From contig CAWBGG010000006.1 in NCBI GenBank assembly GCA_963788205.1, positions 62,001 through 126,000 on the forward strand: a DNA stretch of 64,000 nt, read 5' to 3'. Of this stretch, positions 45,934-55,248 are shown piece by piece; the stretch's first letter is position 1, and each line of letters opens with the position of its first letter. The translations under genes were made by a program, and so were the position numbers. This DNA is from CAVVMA01 sp963788205 (GTDB lineage Bacteria; Desulfobacterota; Binatia; Binatales; Binataceae). The notes beneath the pieces were generated by a model. The model saw only the letters and a list, made by a program, of their open reading frames with translations, searched no databases and was not told the DNA's origin.

Positions 45934-47052
45934 ATGGAACTGGGACTTCAGTACGAGATCCAGCGCAGTCGGCCGCACTACGACGGCTTCATGTACGACA
46001 TCTACCATCAGGCTACCGAACAGGTGAAGCTTGCGGACCGGCTCGGCTACCATTCGGTATGGACGGTCGAGCATCACTTTCTCAGCGAATGGTCATACTC
46101 GTCGGCGCCGGAGGTCTGGTACGGCGCGCTCAGCCAGGTGACGAGCCGGATCCGGCTCGGTCACGGCGTGTGCCTGTTGCCGATTCCATTCAACCATCCG
46201 GCGCGCGTCGCCGAGCGGATCGCGGTGCTGGATATCATGTCGAACGGGCGCGTCGAATGCGGCACCGGCCGCTCGATTACGGAATCCGAGCTTGGCGGCT
46301 TCAATATCAACCCCGAGGACTCGCGCCCGATGTGGGAAGAGGCGATCGGCGTGCTGCCGAAGATGTGGACGCAGGAGGTCTTCGAGGGCCATGAGGGAAA
46401 ATTCTTCAAAATGCCGCCGCGCGAGGTGATTCCCAAGCCGATCCAGAAGCCGCATCCGCCGCTGTGGGTGGCGGCGACGCAACCCACGACCTGGGAAGTG
46501 GCCGGACAAAAGGGCATCGGCGCGCTGGGGTTTGGAATTTCGGAGCTGGGCGTCCTGGACCATCTGATCGGGTCGTACAAGAAGGCGATCCGGAATTGCG
46601 AGCCGGTCGGGGCGTTCGTGAACGATCGCACCGCGGCGGCCTCGATCGCGGTCTGCGCGCCGACTCGCGAAGAGGCCAAGAGCATCGCGAAGGAAGCGAT
46701 CGACTTCACCACCCGCAAGGCGGCCGAGCTGTTCACGCCGTTCGCGAAGCAGGAAGTGAAGGGCTACGAGTACTACAAGAAGATGGCCGAGTTGGTGGTC
46801 GCGACGGGCGATTACCGGCTCTCGATGGCGGACCTCGACAAGCGAATCGAGACCGGCGCGGTGATGGTCGGCGACCCGGAGGATTGCCTCAGGGTAGCGA
46901 AGCGCTACGAAGCGGCGGGTGCCGACCTGCTGCTGGTGCTAGTGCAGGTTGGTGCGATACCGCATGAGAAATCGATGCAGACCATAGAATTGCTCGCGCA
47001 GCACGTAGCGCCGAAGCTGCGCGAGGGCAACGGCAAGTCCACGGCTCCGTAG
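45934..47052 (+). CDS. LLM-class flavin-dependent oxidoreductase
   Basis: 372 residues from ATG 45934, with GGAGTGAGG upstream. Bacterial-luciferase fold: SVWTVEHHFLSEWSYSSAPEV, RIRLGHGVCLLPIPFNHPARVAERIAVLDIMSNGRVE and GTGRS are the diagnostic blocks. Uses FMNH2 or F420 to oxidise or reduce an organic substrate not deducible here. Abundant in soil bacteria and in Binatota. Confidence 0.93.
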   Translation: MELGLQYEIQRSRPHYDGFMYDIYHQATEQVKLADRLGYHSVWTVEHHFLSEWSYSSAPEVWYGALSQVTSRIRLGHGVCLLPIPFNHPARVAERIAVLDIMSNGRVECGTGRSITESELGGFNINPEDSRPMWEEAIGVLPKMWTQEVFEGHEGKFFKMPPREVIPKPIQKPHPPLWVAATQPTTWEVAGQKGIGALGFGISELGVLDHLIGSYKKAIRNCEPVGAFVNDRTAAASIAVCAPTREEAKSIAKEAIDFTTRKAAELFTPFAKQEVKGYEYYKKMAELVVATGDYRLSMADLDKRIETGAVMVGDPEDCLRVAKRYEAAGADLLLVLVQVGAIPHEKSMQTIELLAQHVAPKLREGNGKSTAP

Positions 47053-47369
47053 TGGCAGCACGCTTCGCGGCGGCTGCGCAAAACTCCATCTCGTGCCACT
47101 CGCCGTGCGCGCGCCGGCATAATCGAGGGGTCGAGCCGGTCGATTCTCTACGTGCCTCTTGAGCAGCTTTGCCTGAGCCCGCAATGCGGGTTTTCATCAA
47201 CTGTCGAAGGCAATGCTTTGACTGTTGATGATCGGATCGCAAAGCTCCCGGTCGTCGAGGCGGCACGCGAGATCTGGAACTGATGAACGCCGGCGTACGC
47301 TCCAACGATCCCTGTGTGCGCTTCACCGGGCAACACACTGTGGTCGAGGCATTGCGTCGATTCGAGCGA
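47053..47369. other. Intergenic region with no recognised gene
   Basis: Between convergent genes; short ORFs only. I could not identify a strong hairpin with T-run, so the terminators are not located. Confidence 0.4.
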
Positions 47370-48822
47370 TCAGCCTCCCGGCGGTTGACTTCGCGGAGCG
47401 CGGCGCTCGAGTACCGTTCCGCCGAGAATCACCTGCTTAATCATCCCGAGATCGCTGATGCGGGAGACCGGATCGCCGGCCACGAGCACGAGGTCGGCGC
47501 GTTTTCCGACGGCGATTTCACCGAAGTTCGCATTTTCACCAGCCAGGAAGCGGGCGTTGTCCCACGTCGCGGTCCGCAGTGCTTCAGCCGGCGTGAGACC
47601 CGCCTCGACCAGCTTCACCAGCTCGAGATGAAGTCCGGCGCCGGGCAGATCGTACGGGTTGCAGGCGTCGCTGCCGGCCAGGATCGGAATCCCGGCTGCA
47701 CGCAGTTTCGCGACGTTGCGCCGACGCGCATCGTGAGCGGCCGTAGCCGCTCGCATGAAAGAGGCCGTCATCTCGTCGAGCGGCGGCGGCGGCTCAAGAA
47801 ACGCGGCGATGAGTTTAGGCCCTGCCACCTCCAGCTCGATCGGCAGAAAGTCCGAGCGGCTGGTACGCGGAGTTCCCGCGACATCCCAGACCGCGAGCGT
47901 GATCACGACCGGTACATGAGCCGCTTTGATCACGGCTACCGCCTCGTCGGATATGTCCTCGCGCCACGGAGAATGAGCCAGCGCATCGACGCCGCCCTTG
48001 ACCGCGTCGATTGCCTCGGCCGAACTTCCGATATGCGCGATCGATTCGAATGCCGGCCCGGTGGCCAGCGTCGGTGATAGCCGCGATCATATTCCGGTCG
48101 AGTCGCGGGATATTGCCACTGCCCCCGGCGTCGAGCGCGAGTTTGATCACGTCCGGCCGCTCGGGCAGAAGGTCGCCAACCGCACGCCGCGCCTCGTCCG
48201 GAGTGGAGACTTCGCGGGTCGCGCGAGGAACGACGTACCATCGAAGGTAGAAGGGCAGCGCATCACGCAGAACCTCTGCCGGATGGCCGCCGGGAACGGT
48301 GAAAATAGGACCCGCAGCGTAAACCTGCGGCCCCAGGAGTTCGCCCTTCGCCACGCGCTCGCGCTCACGAAAGATCGCGGGGCTCATGCCGCCAAGATCG
48401 AGAACCGTCGTCACGCCGGAGTAAAGAAAGGCTGCGAGGTTCGCGTCAACGTCGGGCAGCGACACCTTCCACGGGGGATCGGATGCCGCAGAGGTATGCG
48501 TGTGAACGTTGACCAGCCCGGGAAGCAAGGTTTCACCGCGGCCATCGACTTCGAGCATCCCGGAAGCCGCCAGTCCGGGTGGTCCGATAGCCTCGATGCG
48601 GCCGTTTTCCACCACCACGTCGCGCAGGCCCTCGAGAAGTCTGGCGTTGGGCGCGTCAAATACACGGACGTTGCGGAGGACCAGCGATCGTGACTCATCC
48701 GATGGACGCGACACGAGCGGCGTCTCATGCGTGCAACCCGATGCGCCAACGACGCCGATGACCAACGCAATCGCACCCACCTTCGCGCTTCTGATCACAC
48801 CAGTTCGCCGGTTCGCTGCCAA
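47370..48822 (-). CDS. Lipoprotein amidohydrolase (frameshifted)
   Basis: About 483 residues if a single-base shift near 48035-48055 is repaired. The first part starts at ATG 48822 with lipobox GASGC, followed by an amidohydrolase: LVNVHTHTSAASD (metal-binding HxH), LDLGGMSPAIF, VIKLALDAGG (metal-bridging Lys). After the break the frame continues IAHIGSSAEAIDAV, DALAHSPW and LAGSDACNPYDLPG (catalytic Asp) to GKRADLVLVAGDP. Resembles imidazolonepropionase/prolidase-like enzymes. Substrate unknown. Confidence 0.85.
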
Positions 48823-48899
48823 ATCGAGTCTCCTGTTTTCATCTCAACGGTCTTCATTTCAACGCTCCGATCCCGTACTCGCATTTCCGACCTCAGAAG

Positions 48900-49148
48900 T
48901 CAGCCTGCCGCGTCCTGGTTGGCCCAGCCCGTTTCATACGGCGCGGACATTCGGCCGATCGCGTGCAAGTGCTTGAACTTCCACTGGCCGTTAATCTTCA
49001 CGTAATGCTCTTCGTAACGCGCGGCCAGCCACATCGCCCGATTCCCTCTGCGAAAAGTAAAGGGCCCGAGAAAATGCCAGCTACCTCTCGCACTGTCGCC
49101 GTTGACCTCGATAGTCGGATTCATCACGAGTTCCGGAAAACAGATCAT
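48900..49148 (-). pseudogene. C-terminal fragment of NTF2/SnoaL-like protein
   Basis: 82 residues: MNPTIEVNGDSARGSWHFLGPFTFRR and AARYEEHYVKINGQWKFKHL match the second half of NTF2-like proteins of ~140 residues. An in-frame TAG lies just upstream at about 49180, so the first half is missing. Probably a gene remnant between the amidohydrolase and the SDR gene. Confidence 0.55.
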
Positions 49149-49243
49149 CGTTGCAAGTCTGGTTGCGCTGCAAGCCTAATCTGCTATCCCGGTCGTGAGA
49201 TTCCCTGCTATTGAGGTAGCACCGAATCGAAAGGAGCCGAACG

Positions 49244-50068
49244 ATGGGCAAGCTCGACGCGAAAGTTGCGGTGATCACGGGTGCGGCGAGCGGGATGGGT
49301 CGCGCGACCGCGCTCCGGTTTGCGAAAGAGGGCGCTGCAGTGGTCGTCGCGGACCTCAACTCACAGGGCGCCGAATTGGTCGTGTCGGAAATCGCCGCCG
49401 CGGGCGGGCACGCCCTGTATCAGCGCACCGACGTGATCAGCGAGGCGGATATCAAGTCCGTGATCGATCGTGCGGTCAAGGAATACGGACGCCTCGACAT
49501 TACCTATAACAACGCGGGAGTTGCCGGAGCGGTCGGCAGGCTCGAAAGCACCAAGGCCGAGGATTGGGACAAGACTTTTCATATCTTGACGCGTGCCGTG
49601 TTTCTGGGAATCAAACATTCGGTTGCGCCCATGCAAAAGGCGGGGGGCGGATCGATCATCTCGACCTCATCGGTAGCAGGGCTGAGAGGAGTCGCCGGTC
49701 TCACGGCTTACAGCGCGGCGAAGGCCGCGGTGGTGAGCATCACACAATCGGCCGCGATCGAGTTGGGCCGCGATCGAATCCGGGTGAACTGCATCTGCCC
49801 GGGCGTAGTCGTCACGCCGCTGATCGCTCGGGGTGTTCCCGGCGGTGAAGAGGCCGTTGCGAAGAACATGGCAGGCACGCAGCCTATCCCGCGCGCCGGC
49901 AAGCCCGAAGATATCGCCGCGATGGCGTTGTTCCTGGCCAGTGACGAGGCCGAATGGATTACCGGCGCCGCGATGGTGGTTGACGGCGGCATCAACACCG
50001 GAAATGTACGCGCGAGGATGGCGCAACTTGGCAGCGCGGGTTTTTCCGGGCCGTCTTTCGAGCGATAG
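49244..50068 (+). CDS. SDR family oxidoreductase
   Basis: 274 residues from ATG 49244, with AAGGAG upstream. Classical short-chain dehydrogenase: TGAASGMG (NAD binding TGxxxGxG), NNAG, catalytic Ser in STSSVAG, YSAAK (Y-x-x-x-K) and the CPGVVVTP stretch. Acts on an alcohol or ketone; substrate unknown. Confidence 0.95.
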   Translation: MGKLDAKVAVITGAASGMGRATALRFAKEGAAVVVADLNSQGAELVVSEIAAAGGHALYQRTDVISEADIKSVIDRAVKEYGRLDITYNNAGVAGAVGRLESTKAEDWDKTFHILTRAVFLGIKHSVAPMQKAGGGSIISTSSVAGLRGVAGLTAYSAAKAAVVSITQSAAIELGRDRIRVNCICPGVVVTPLIARGVPGGEEAVAKNMAGTQPIPRAGKPEDIAAMALFLASDEAEWITGAAMVVDGGINTGNVRARMAQLGSAGFSGPSFER

Positions 50069-50092
50069 TCGACCGATGACGGAGGCGAATCT

Positions 50093-50767
50093 CTATCTGG
50101 CGCCGGCTTCAGTTTTCAGCGAATCGACGAACCCGATCATTGCTTCGATGGCCACCGAAAGATTCTGGGCTTCAGTACGGCCCGACCTGGCTCGCGGCTT
50201 GAACGAATGGTCGCCGTCCTCGATCCAGAAGACACGAATTTTGGGCGATAGACTGTACCTCGCGACCTCGTCAGGGCGGCCAAACGAATCGCGTGTGCCC
50301 TGAAGGATCAAGGCCGGCGTGCGAAGCTTCTCCAGATGCTTTACGCGAGCGCGTGCCGGATCGCCGGGAGGATGAAACGGATACCCAAGGCATATCAGCC
50401 CGGCCGCGCCGATTTCATCGGCGATCATGCTCGCGATACGGCCGCCCATCGATTTTCCGCCGACTACCAATCCGGCGACCTTCCCGATCTTTGCCACGAC
50501 GTTGCGCCACGATTGCATCAGCACGGCTTCCCGATCGGGCGCGCTCCGTTTGCCGCTGATGCGACGCGCGGCCATGTACGGAAATTCGAATCGGACGACG
50601 CGCAGGCCCTTTCGCGCAATACCTTCAGCGATCGCGTTCATGAAGGGATGGTCCATTGGAGCGCCGGCGCCGTGCGCAAGCACCAACGTGAAGGGCGCGT
50701 TCGTAGCGCCGTCCACGATCATCGGAACGTCATCGCCCCGGAGCGGTGAGTTGCCTTTCGCTCTCAT
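50093..50767 (-). CDS. Alpha/beta-hydrolase, KANL3/Tex30-like
   Basis: 224 residues from ATG 50767 (an ATG at 50791 is also in frame). LAHGAGAPMDHPFMNAIAEGIA, VVGGKSMGGRIASMIAD (nucleophile Ser in GKSMGG), LILQGTRDSFG (catalytic Asp) and DGDHSF (catalytic His) form a complete triad. Family of dienelactone-hydrolase-like proteins of unknown substrate. Confidence 0.9.
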   Translation of the reverse strand: MRAKGNSPLRGDDVPMIVDGATNAPFTLVLAHGAGAPMDHPFMNAIAEGIARKGLRVVRFEFPYMAARRISGKRSAPDREAVLMQSWRNVVAKIGKVAGLVVGGKSMGGRIASMIADEIGAAGLICLGYPFHPPGDPARARVKHLEKLRTPALILQGTRDSFGRPDEVARYSLSPKIRVFWIEDGDHSFKPRARSGRTEAQNLSVAIEAMIGFVDSLKTEAGAR

Positions 50768-50842
50768 TTCAGCTTCCCTTGCCAGGTCCAACCCAACGCC
50801 GCCCCGTTGCGGATTACACCTATCCGCGCGCGTTCGCCGCCG

Positions 50843-51018
50843 CTACTTCATGAAGCTCCGGACGAGCTGCGCAATCTGATCAACTGCGGTATCGAGCGCG
50901 AAATGGCGCGCATCGAGGACGTGGACTTCGGCCTTCCGCACGTCGCGGCGATAGGCCTCCGGTTCCGAAAGCTCGAAAGACAGGTCGTATTTGCCCCAGA
51001 GGACTTCGGGAAACGGAG
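50843..51018 (-). pseudogene. C-terminal fragment of alpha/beta-hydrolase cut by the mobile element
   Basis: Reading the reverse strand to the TAG at 50843-50845 gives VLWGKYDLSFELSEPEAYRR and later ALDTAVDQIAQLVRSFMK, the last ~55 residues of a haloalkane-dehalogenase-like hydrolase (Asp in GKYD, His in ARHFAL). Similarity ends at about 51010-51020, where the integrase sequence begins, with an in-frame stop. The gene was probably interrupted by integration; its N-terminal part should lie at the far end of the element. Confidence 0.7.
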
Positions 51019-51036
51019 TCTACGGAAGTAGACCCG

Positions 51037-51600
51037 ATGCGGCACGATGAGCTAGTGCGGGTTATCGCAGCGGCGGAGCCGTGGCTTGCGAAGCTCGTTA
51101 CGTGCCTTGCCTTCACGGGCTTGCGGCCACGCGAGCTAACCGGCCTGGAATGGTCCGGCGTGGATTTCGAGAACAAGCTGATCCACGTCAGACAGACGGC
51201 GTTGCCGGACGGCTCGCTTGGCTCGCCGAAGACGCGGGGCTCCAAGCGCGACGTGCTCATGATCGAACGGGTTGCAAAAGCCCTAACTGCTCAGCGGAGC
51301 GTAGCCGGCGCCAAGCGCTACGTGTTCGGAAACTCCAATGACAAGCCGCTCGATCTGACGACGATCCGAAAGCATTGGGCGCGTGCGCTGGCCGCTGCGG
51401 GCTTGCCGTACCGGAAAATCTATTCCCTGCGGCACTCGTACACTTCGTACCTGATCACGGCGGGCGCGAGCATTCAGGAAACGGCCCAGCAACTCGGACA
51501 CTCTACTATCGCGCAAGTGGTCGGCACGTACTCGCGCTTCACCCGCCAGCCGCAGAGCGCATCGAAGCTGGACGCTTTTGATCCAGCGCAGGGAGCTTGA
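51037..51600 (+). CDS. Tyrosine integrase, catalytic domain only
   Basis: 187 residues. Active-site residues are seen: R30 (TGLRPREL), R132-H133 (SLRHSYT), H155 (LGHS) and nucleophile Y165 (GTYSRF). The N-terminal SAM-like arm-binding domain is missing. The frame is open for about nine codons before ATG 51037 toward the disrupted hydrolase, so it may be a truncated integrase. Stop is at 51598-51600, followed at once by the Fis-type gene. Confidence 0.85.
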   Translation: MRHDELVRVIAAAEPWLAKLVTCLAFTGLRPRELTGLEWSGVDFENKLIHVRQTALPDGSLGSPKTRGSKRDVLMIERVAKALTAQRSVAGAKRYVFGNSNDKPLDLTTIRKHWARALAAAGLPYRKIYSLRHSYTSYLITAGASIQETAQQLGHSTIAQVVGTYSRFTRQPQSASKLDAFDPAQGA

Positions 51601-51605
51601 CCCCC

Positions 51606-51785
51606 ATGCAGAAACTACCCGACTTGATCGAGAGTCAAACTCGCAAATCGTTAACTGAGGCGCTGGCGAAGACGAAAGGGAACGTCAGCCGTGCGGCGGC
51701 GCTGCTCGGGGTATCCAGGTATACCGTGCATCGGATGATCCGCCGCTTCGGTCTCAAGCGCGAGGGCGGAGTGCGGTACATTTGA
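51606..51785 (+). CDS. Small Fis-type HTH protein
   Basis: 59 residues from ATG 51606. SLTEALAKTKGNVSRAAALLGVSRYTVHRMIRRFGLK is the Fis/NtrC C-terminal helix-turn-helix (HTH_8). No other domain. Six bases after the integrase stop, so cotranscribed; might act as an excisionase-like or DNA-bending factor. Confidence 0.8.
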   Translation: MQKLPDLIESQTRKSLTEALAKTKGNVSRAAALLGVSRYTVHRMIRRFGLKREGGVRYI

Positions 51786-51861
51786 TCGCCGGACGACCGG
51801 GCTACGGAGCCTACGCGCGCCGTCGCTCCGCCGCGTCGGGCCGCGTGGGTTAACGGACTCG

Positions 51862-52224
51862 CTATCGAGAAGCCCGTGATGTTGGAATCACTGTGCCGGG
51901 GCGGTCAGACGGAAGCGCGGGAAGTGGGGCAAGCCCCGCGTGATCTGTCAGTGCTTTGTACGCCTGTTGAGCTTCGTGGCGCGCGTGACGCCAACTCCGA
52001 AGCGCTTGAACAAATCGGTCATAAGTAGGCCATTCCTTAATGGGGCGTCCTTCCTTGGATTTTTGGTGTGAAAACTCAAGGTTAACTTCCGTCGGAAGCA
52101 ACACCAAATCGCACTTTTCTATTGCACGTTGGGCCGCATCTAAGTCGAACCAAATTTCGTCCATTGTCTCTTGCGCGGCGATCAGCGCGTTTCGTTTTTC
52201 AATGTACGGTCGTGGATCGTCCAT
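51862..52224 (-). CDS. Hypothetical protein of the mobile element
   Basis: 120 residues. Mostly helical and charged (DAAQRAIEKCDLVLLPTEV, QALRSWRHARHEAQQAYKAL), with a Pro/Ala-rich C-terminus. No recognised family or membrane segment. Stands alone opposite to the lipoprotein genes. Confidence 0.5.
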   Translation of the reverse strand: MDDPRPYIEKRNALIAAQETMDEIWFDLDAAQRAIEKCDLVLLPTEVNLEFSHQKSKEGRPIKEWPTYDRFVQALRSWRHARHEAQQAYKALTDHAGLAPLPALPSDRPGTVIPTSRASR

Positions 52225-52290
52225 CGTTTTTGATTCCTTGTTATGCGCAGTAGGCGGCCTCTGCGGTTTGGTTTATGCCTGCATTCTACG

Positions 52291-52379
52291 CCGCCGCAGA
52301 CCGCAGATCGATCACGTTGCCGCGCGGCTCCGTCGCGGGTCACGATCTCGCGGAACCGCGCGTCCCGCTTGATAAGCGC
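52291..52379. repeat. Direct repeat, copy A
   Basis: About 89 bp similar at roughly 80% to 54396-54483, same orientation; shared segments include CAGATCGATCACGT and CCGCGCGG. The two copies bracket the lipoprotein genes at 52561-54329. Confidence 0.65.
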
Positions 52380-52560
52380 AAAAGCGAAAACGGGAGCCCC
52401 GACAGTCGCAACGAGCATAAGCGCCGCTATCGTGTTGCGGCGGCGCAACATCTCTGGCGGTCGAAAGCACAGAAAAAGTCGGCGACACCACGCTAGCCGG
52501 TTCGTTGGGCCGATGGCGCGTTCCTTGCGTGAGATCGACAGACGGTCGGACGCGAGGGGG

Positions 52561-53403
52561 ATGAGAGTGATGAACGCACGAACCGCTTTACTATTCCTGC
52601 CATTGTTTCTGGTTGCAGCATGTGGGGAGATGCAGTACGTGCCTCCTGAGTCTTCTGGCGGAAACGCATCAAACTCAGTCGTCGTACAGACCCCGTTTGA
52701 TGAGGCTTGGTCGCGCGCGATACCGCAGATTGGGAAGAGCTTCTTTGCTATCAACAACATCGACAAGAGTTCAGGAATACTAAATGTAAGCTACTCGGGT
52801 GATCCTGAACAATACGTTGACTGCGGAACGATTCATTCGGAGTTCGGCTCTGCGGCATTCGATTTTCCTGCTGCCAGAGCGGAACAACAGTTTCTAGGGC
52901 CATCCGGCGTCAACCCGCCCCGAGGCCAATTCGACAGGAGAGTGTCCCTCGATGGTCGCATGAATATCGTGTTCGAGCGTGCTGCTGCGGGTTACACAAG
53001 GGTAACGGTCAACGCCATGTATGTGGTGAGCAGTAGAGAGACAAGACAAGCTTGCGGCGTTTTTGGTGGTTGCTATGCACCGGCAGTCATCTCCTCGGAT
53101 TCTGTCACGTTCAACACGGGCGGTGAGGGGAAGTTTGGAGACGGGACCACCTGTAGAGCAAAAGGAAGTTTCGAGCAGGCGGTCTTGGGTCTGATCACCG
53201 AACCCCAACCGTCGTTCAGCGAAGCCAATGCCGAGGCGCTTCCCGCAACGCCAGTAACGCCGCCGAGCCCGGCCCCGTCCGCTTCTCCGCAAGCGGCACC
53301 TTCGGCGCCTTCTGCTCAGGGCCGGGTCACTGCGGTGCGAACAAGTGGAAGCGCGAACGTCGGCCCGGCGCCGGATCGAGACGGCTGGATCGAGGTGAGG
53401 TAG
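52561..53403 (+). CDS. Lipoprotein of unknown function
   Basis: 280 residues from ATG 52561. Signal peptide with lipobox VAAC, then a beta-rich region (VVQTPFDEAWSRAIPQIGKSFFAINNID) that resembles the N-terminal strands of bactofilin/BamC-like folds, with VIFERAAAGYTRVTVNAMYVV repeating the pattern. A Cys pair (CGVFGGC) and a Pro/Ala/Ser-rich tail end the protein. First of a lipoprotein pair within the element. Confidence 0.65.
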   Translation: MRVMNARTALLFLPLFLVAACGEMQYVPPESSGGNASNSVVVQTPFDEAWSRAIPQIGKSFFAINNIDKSSGILNVSYSGDPEQYVDCGTIHSEFGSAAFDFPAARAEQQFLGPSGVNPPRGQFDRRVSLDGRMNIVFERAAAGYTRVTVNAMYVVSSRETRQACGVFGGCYAPAVISSDSVTFNTGGEGKFGDGTTCRAKGSFEQAVLGLITEPQPSFSEANAEALPATPVTPPSPAPSASPQAAPSAPSAQGRVTAVRTSGSANVGPAPDRDGWIEVR

Positions 53404-53407
53404 GCCG

Positions 53408-54091
53408 TTGGAGCCTCAGAGGCCGAAATTTCGTGCCGCCGCTCGCAGATCGCTAGTCCAACTGCTCTCCGCTGCTGTGTTGCTGAATTCCTGTGCTACC
53501 GCAACTCCGCCGATAGTCGCGGTGCCAGCGACCGATCAGAAGGCCGCGCACGATACACTCGTTTTCCCTAATGGTAGTAGCTTGGACGCCTACCCCAACG
53601 CGAAGGCCCCGAGTGTGGCGGTCATGAATGAGGACGGCGCTCAGGTCGCAGCGGCCTGCATGGTCGCTGATTGCAGCAGTCTGCGACTCCAGGTCCACGG
53701 CACCTCAAAAGTCGTGACGCTCGCACCGGGGGGGTATCAATTACTCCAGACCAGCGACCCTAGGCTAGTGCTGGTAAATGACGTAACTGGGCGCGAGACA
53801 ATCGGCTATCTCGGGAAAAACAACGGGGACAATGGGAATAAATTTTTCCCGAACTTGCACGATGATGGCGCCTACAAGTTCTTCGGCAGCGAGTCAGAAG
53901 CCGTATCGTATGAGCACAAGGGAGACGGGGCCAGGTTGGCCGGAAAGATCGTGCTCTACACTCTGGCGGGCGTACTGATTCTTGGCCTGATTGTCGTGGC
54001 AGTCTACGCTGACCAGCAAGCCAACACGATCACGACGACATGCACGAGTAACGCGAACAGCGCTACCTGCAAGAGCAGCCCGGCGCTGTAG
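53408..54091 (+). CDS. Lipoprotein with C-terminal membrane helix
   Basis: 227 residues from TTG 53408. Signal with lipobox LNSC, a beta-rich body (VTLAPGGYQLLQTSDPRLVLVND), and a C-terminal membrane helix (IVLYTLAGVLILGLIVVAVYA) followed by a Ser/Thr-rich tail with two Cys. An N-terminal lipid and C-terminal helix in one protein is unusual. Four bp after the previous gene, so an operon. Confidence 0.6.
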   Translation: MEPQRPKFRAAARRSLVQLLSAAVLLNSCATATPPIVAVPATDQKAAHDTLVFPNGSSLDAYPNAKAPSVAVMNEDGAQVAAACMVADCSSLRLQVHGTSKVVTLAPGGYQLLQTSDPRLVLVNDVTGRETIGYLGKNNGDNGNKFFPNLHDDGAYKFFGSESEAVSYEHKGDGARLAGKIVLYTLAGVLILGLIVVAVYADQQANTITTTCTSNANSATCKSSPAL

Positions 54092-54158
54092 TGCGCAACT
54101 TGACAGGGAAATTCTTTTTTGGCCGATGCAGACTTCTGATGAGAAGGAGACGGAGCAA

Positions 54159-54329
54159 ATGATCAAGGCAACCTGGCGAGCGGATTTTTTCGACAATCGG
54201 GACGGCGTAAAACCAAATCGCTCGAAGCTTATCACCGCTGAAACCGAGAATGAAGCGGCAGAGAAAGCTGCGGCTCTAATGGAAAACGCTATGCGGGTTG
54301 ATGTAATCCGCACTGTCACTACGCGCTGA
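54159..54329 (+). CDS. Small conserved-looking protein
   Basis: 56 residues from ATG 54159 with AAGGAG 10 bp upstream. Opens TWRADFFDNRDG and ends with an amphipathic helix NEAAEKAAALMENAMRVDVIRTV. No family recognised. Probably last gene of the lipoprotein operon. Confidence 0.45.
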   Translation: MIKATWRADFFDNRDGVKPNRSKLITAETENEAAEKAAALMENAMRVDVIRTVTTR

Positions 54330-54395
54330 ACGAATTAGGACGGTGCCGGGCCGTTCGCGCCGCGCGGCGGGCTTGAGGTGTTACCAAGCTGCCGC

Positions 54396-54483
54396 CGCCG
54401 CAGTCCACAGATCGATCACGTCGCCGCGCGGTTTCGCGCCGGTCACAATCCCGCGCAAACCGCCCATCCCACTTGATGAGCGC
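54396..54483. repeat. Direct repeat, copy B
   Basis: Partner of 52291-52379, with about 80% identity over ~88 bp. See copy A. Confidence 0.65.
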
Positions 54484-54703
54484 GCGCGTTGCGCTGAGCA
54501 AAGACCGCGCATAATATCCCGACGATGGCCGCTGGCATCGCCACAACCGACCGTTGCACCGTTGACCTGACCGGCGCACCGTTGCCACAAAAGGTGCTGC
54601 CAAAATGTTGCCAAAAGCCCCTTTACCCGCCTTTCGGTTCGGCGATATTGCGCGCTTCAAAACGCCATAACCACTTGATAATATTGAGCTTTCTGACAGC
54701 GCG

Positions 54704-54742
54704 CCCCCTTAGCTCAGATGGATAGAGCACAGGATTCCTAAT
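54704..54742 (+). tRNA. 5' half of a tRNA-Arg(CCT) gene
   Basis: Acceptor strand GCCCCCT, then TA, D-stem GCTC...GAGC with loop AGATGGATA, and anticodon strand CAGGA with loop TTCCTAA (anticodon CCT). The expected pairing TCCTG does not follow; the sequence continues TTCGA. The 3' half and acceptor are missing, so this is a remnant left by integration at a tRNA gene. Not functional. Confidence 0.75.
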
Positions 54743-55248
54743 TCGATTAGCTATTGTCCGCCGATGTTCACTGAGTAGTAAAGTGTTGAGGTCTCCGGCG
54801 ACTGAGTATCCGTTTCGTCCGCCTCTGTCCGCCCGTGTTCAACGTCGGGGCTGTCAACTTGGCTGTCAGTTTGTCAGAGCAAAGGCGGCGTACCCCGGTC
54901 GCGGGCGGCCTTCGTCGCCAGAGATGCGGCGCTCCCGCACGCCAACGCCCCGTCAAGGCGTTTTCGCGGTGCGGCTTTGGGGGAAGTAGACCCCCCTAGG
55001 GGTGCGTGAACCCCCGCGATGCTTTCGCGACGGGCGCTGTTCCCGGCCCCAGATGCGCGCAACGAATTTTTTTCGGGGCTCCCCGGTCCACGCTCGCCGA
55101 AAAGCCCTCGGCTCCCCCTTTGATTTACCGGCGCGGCGCCACTCCTGTCGTTGCCAAGGACGGACGCCATCCACCGTTGTAGTGACCGGCCGTGTGAGGT
55201 AAGCGAGAGCAAGGTAAGCATCGCGCACGAGCGAAAGGACCGGCCCTT
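54743..55248. other. Non-coding stretch next to the tRNA fragment
   Basis: Just after the tRNA half, the reverse frame ending at 54768 has a basic tail (KLTAKLTAP, GGQRRTKR) resembling the C-terminal end of integrases, which would fit an old integration site. The rest contains short ORFs only. Confidence 0.35.
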
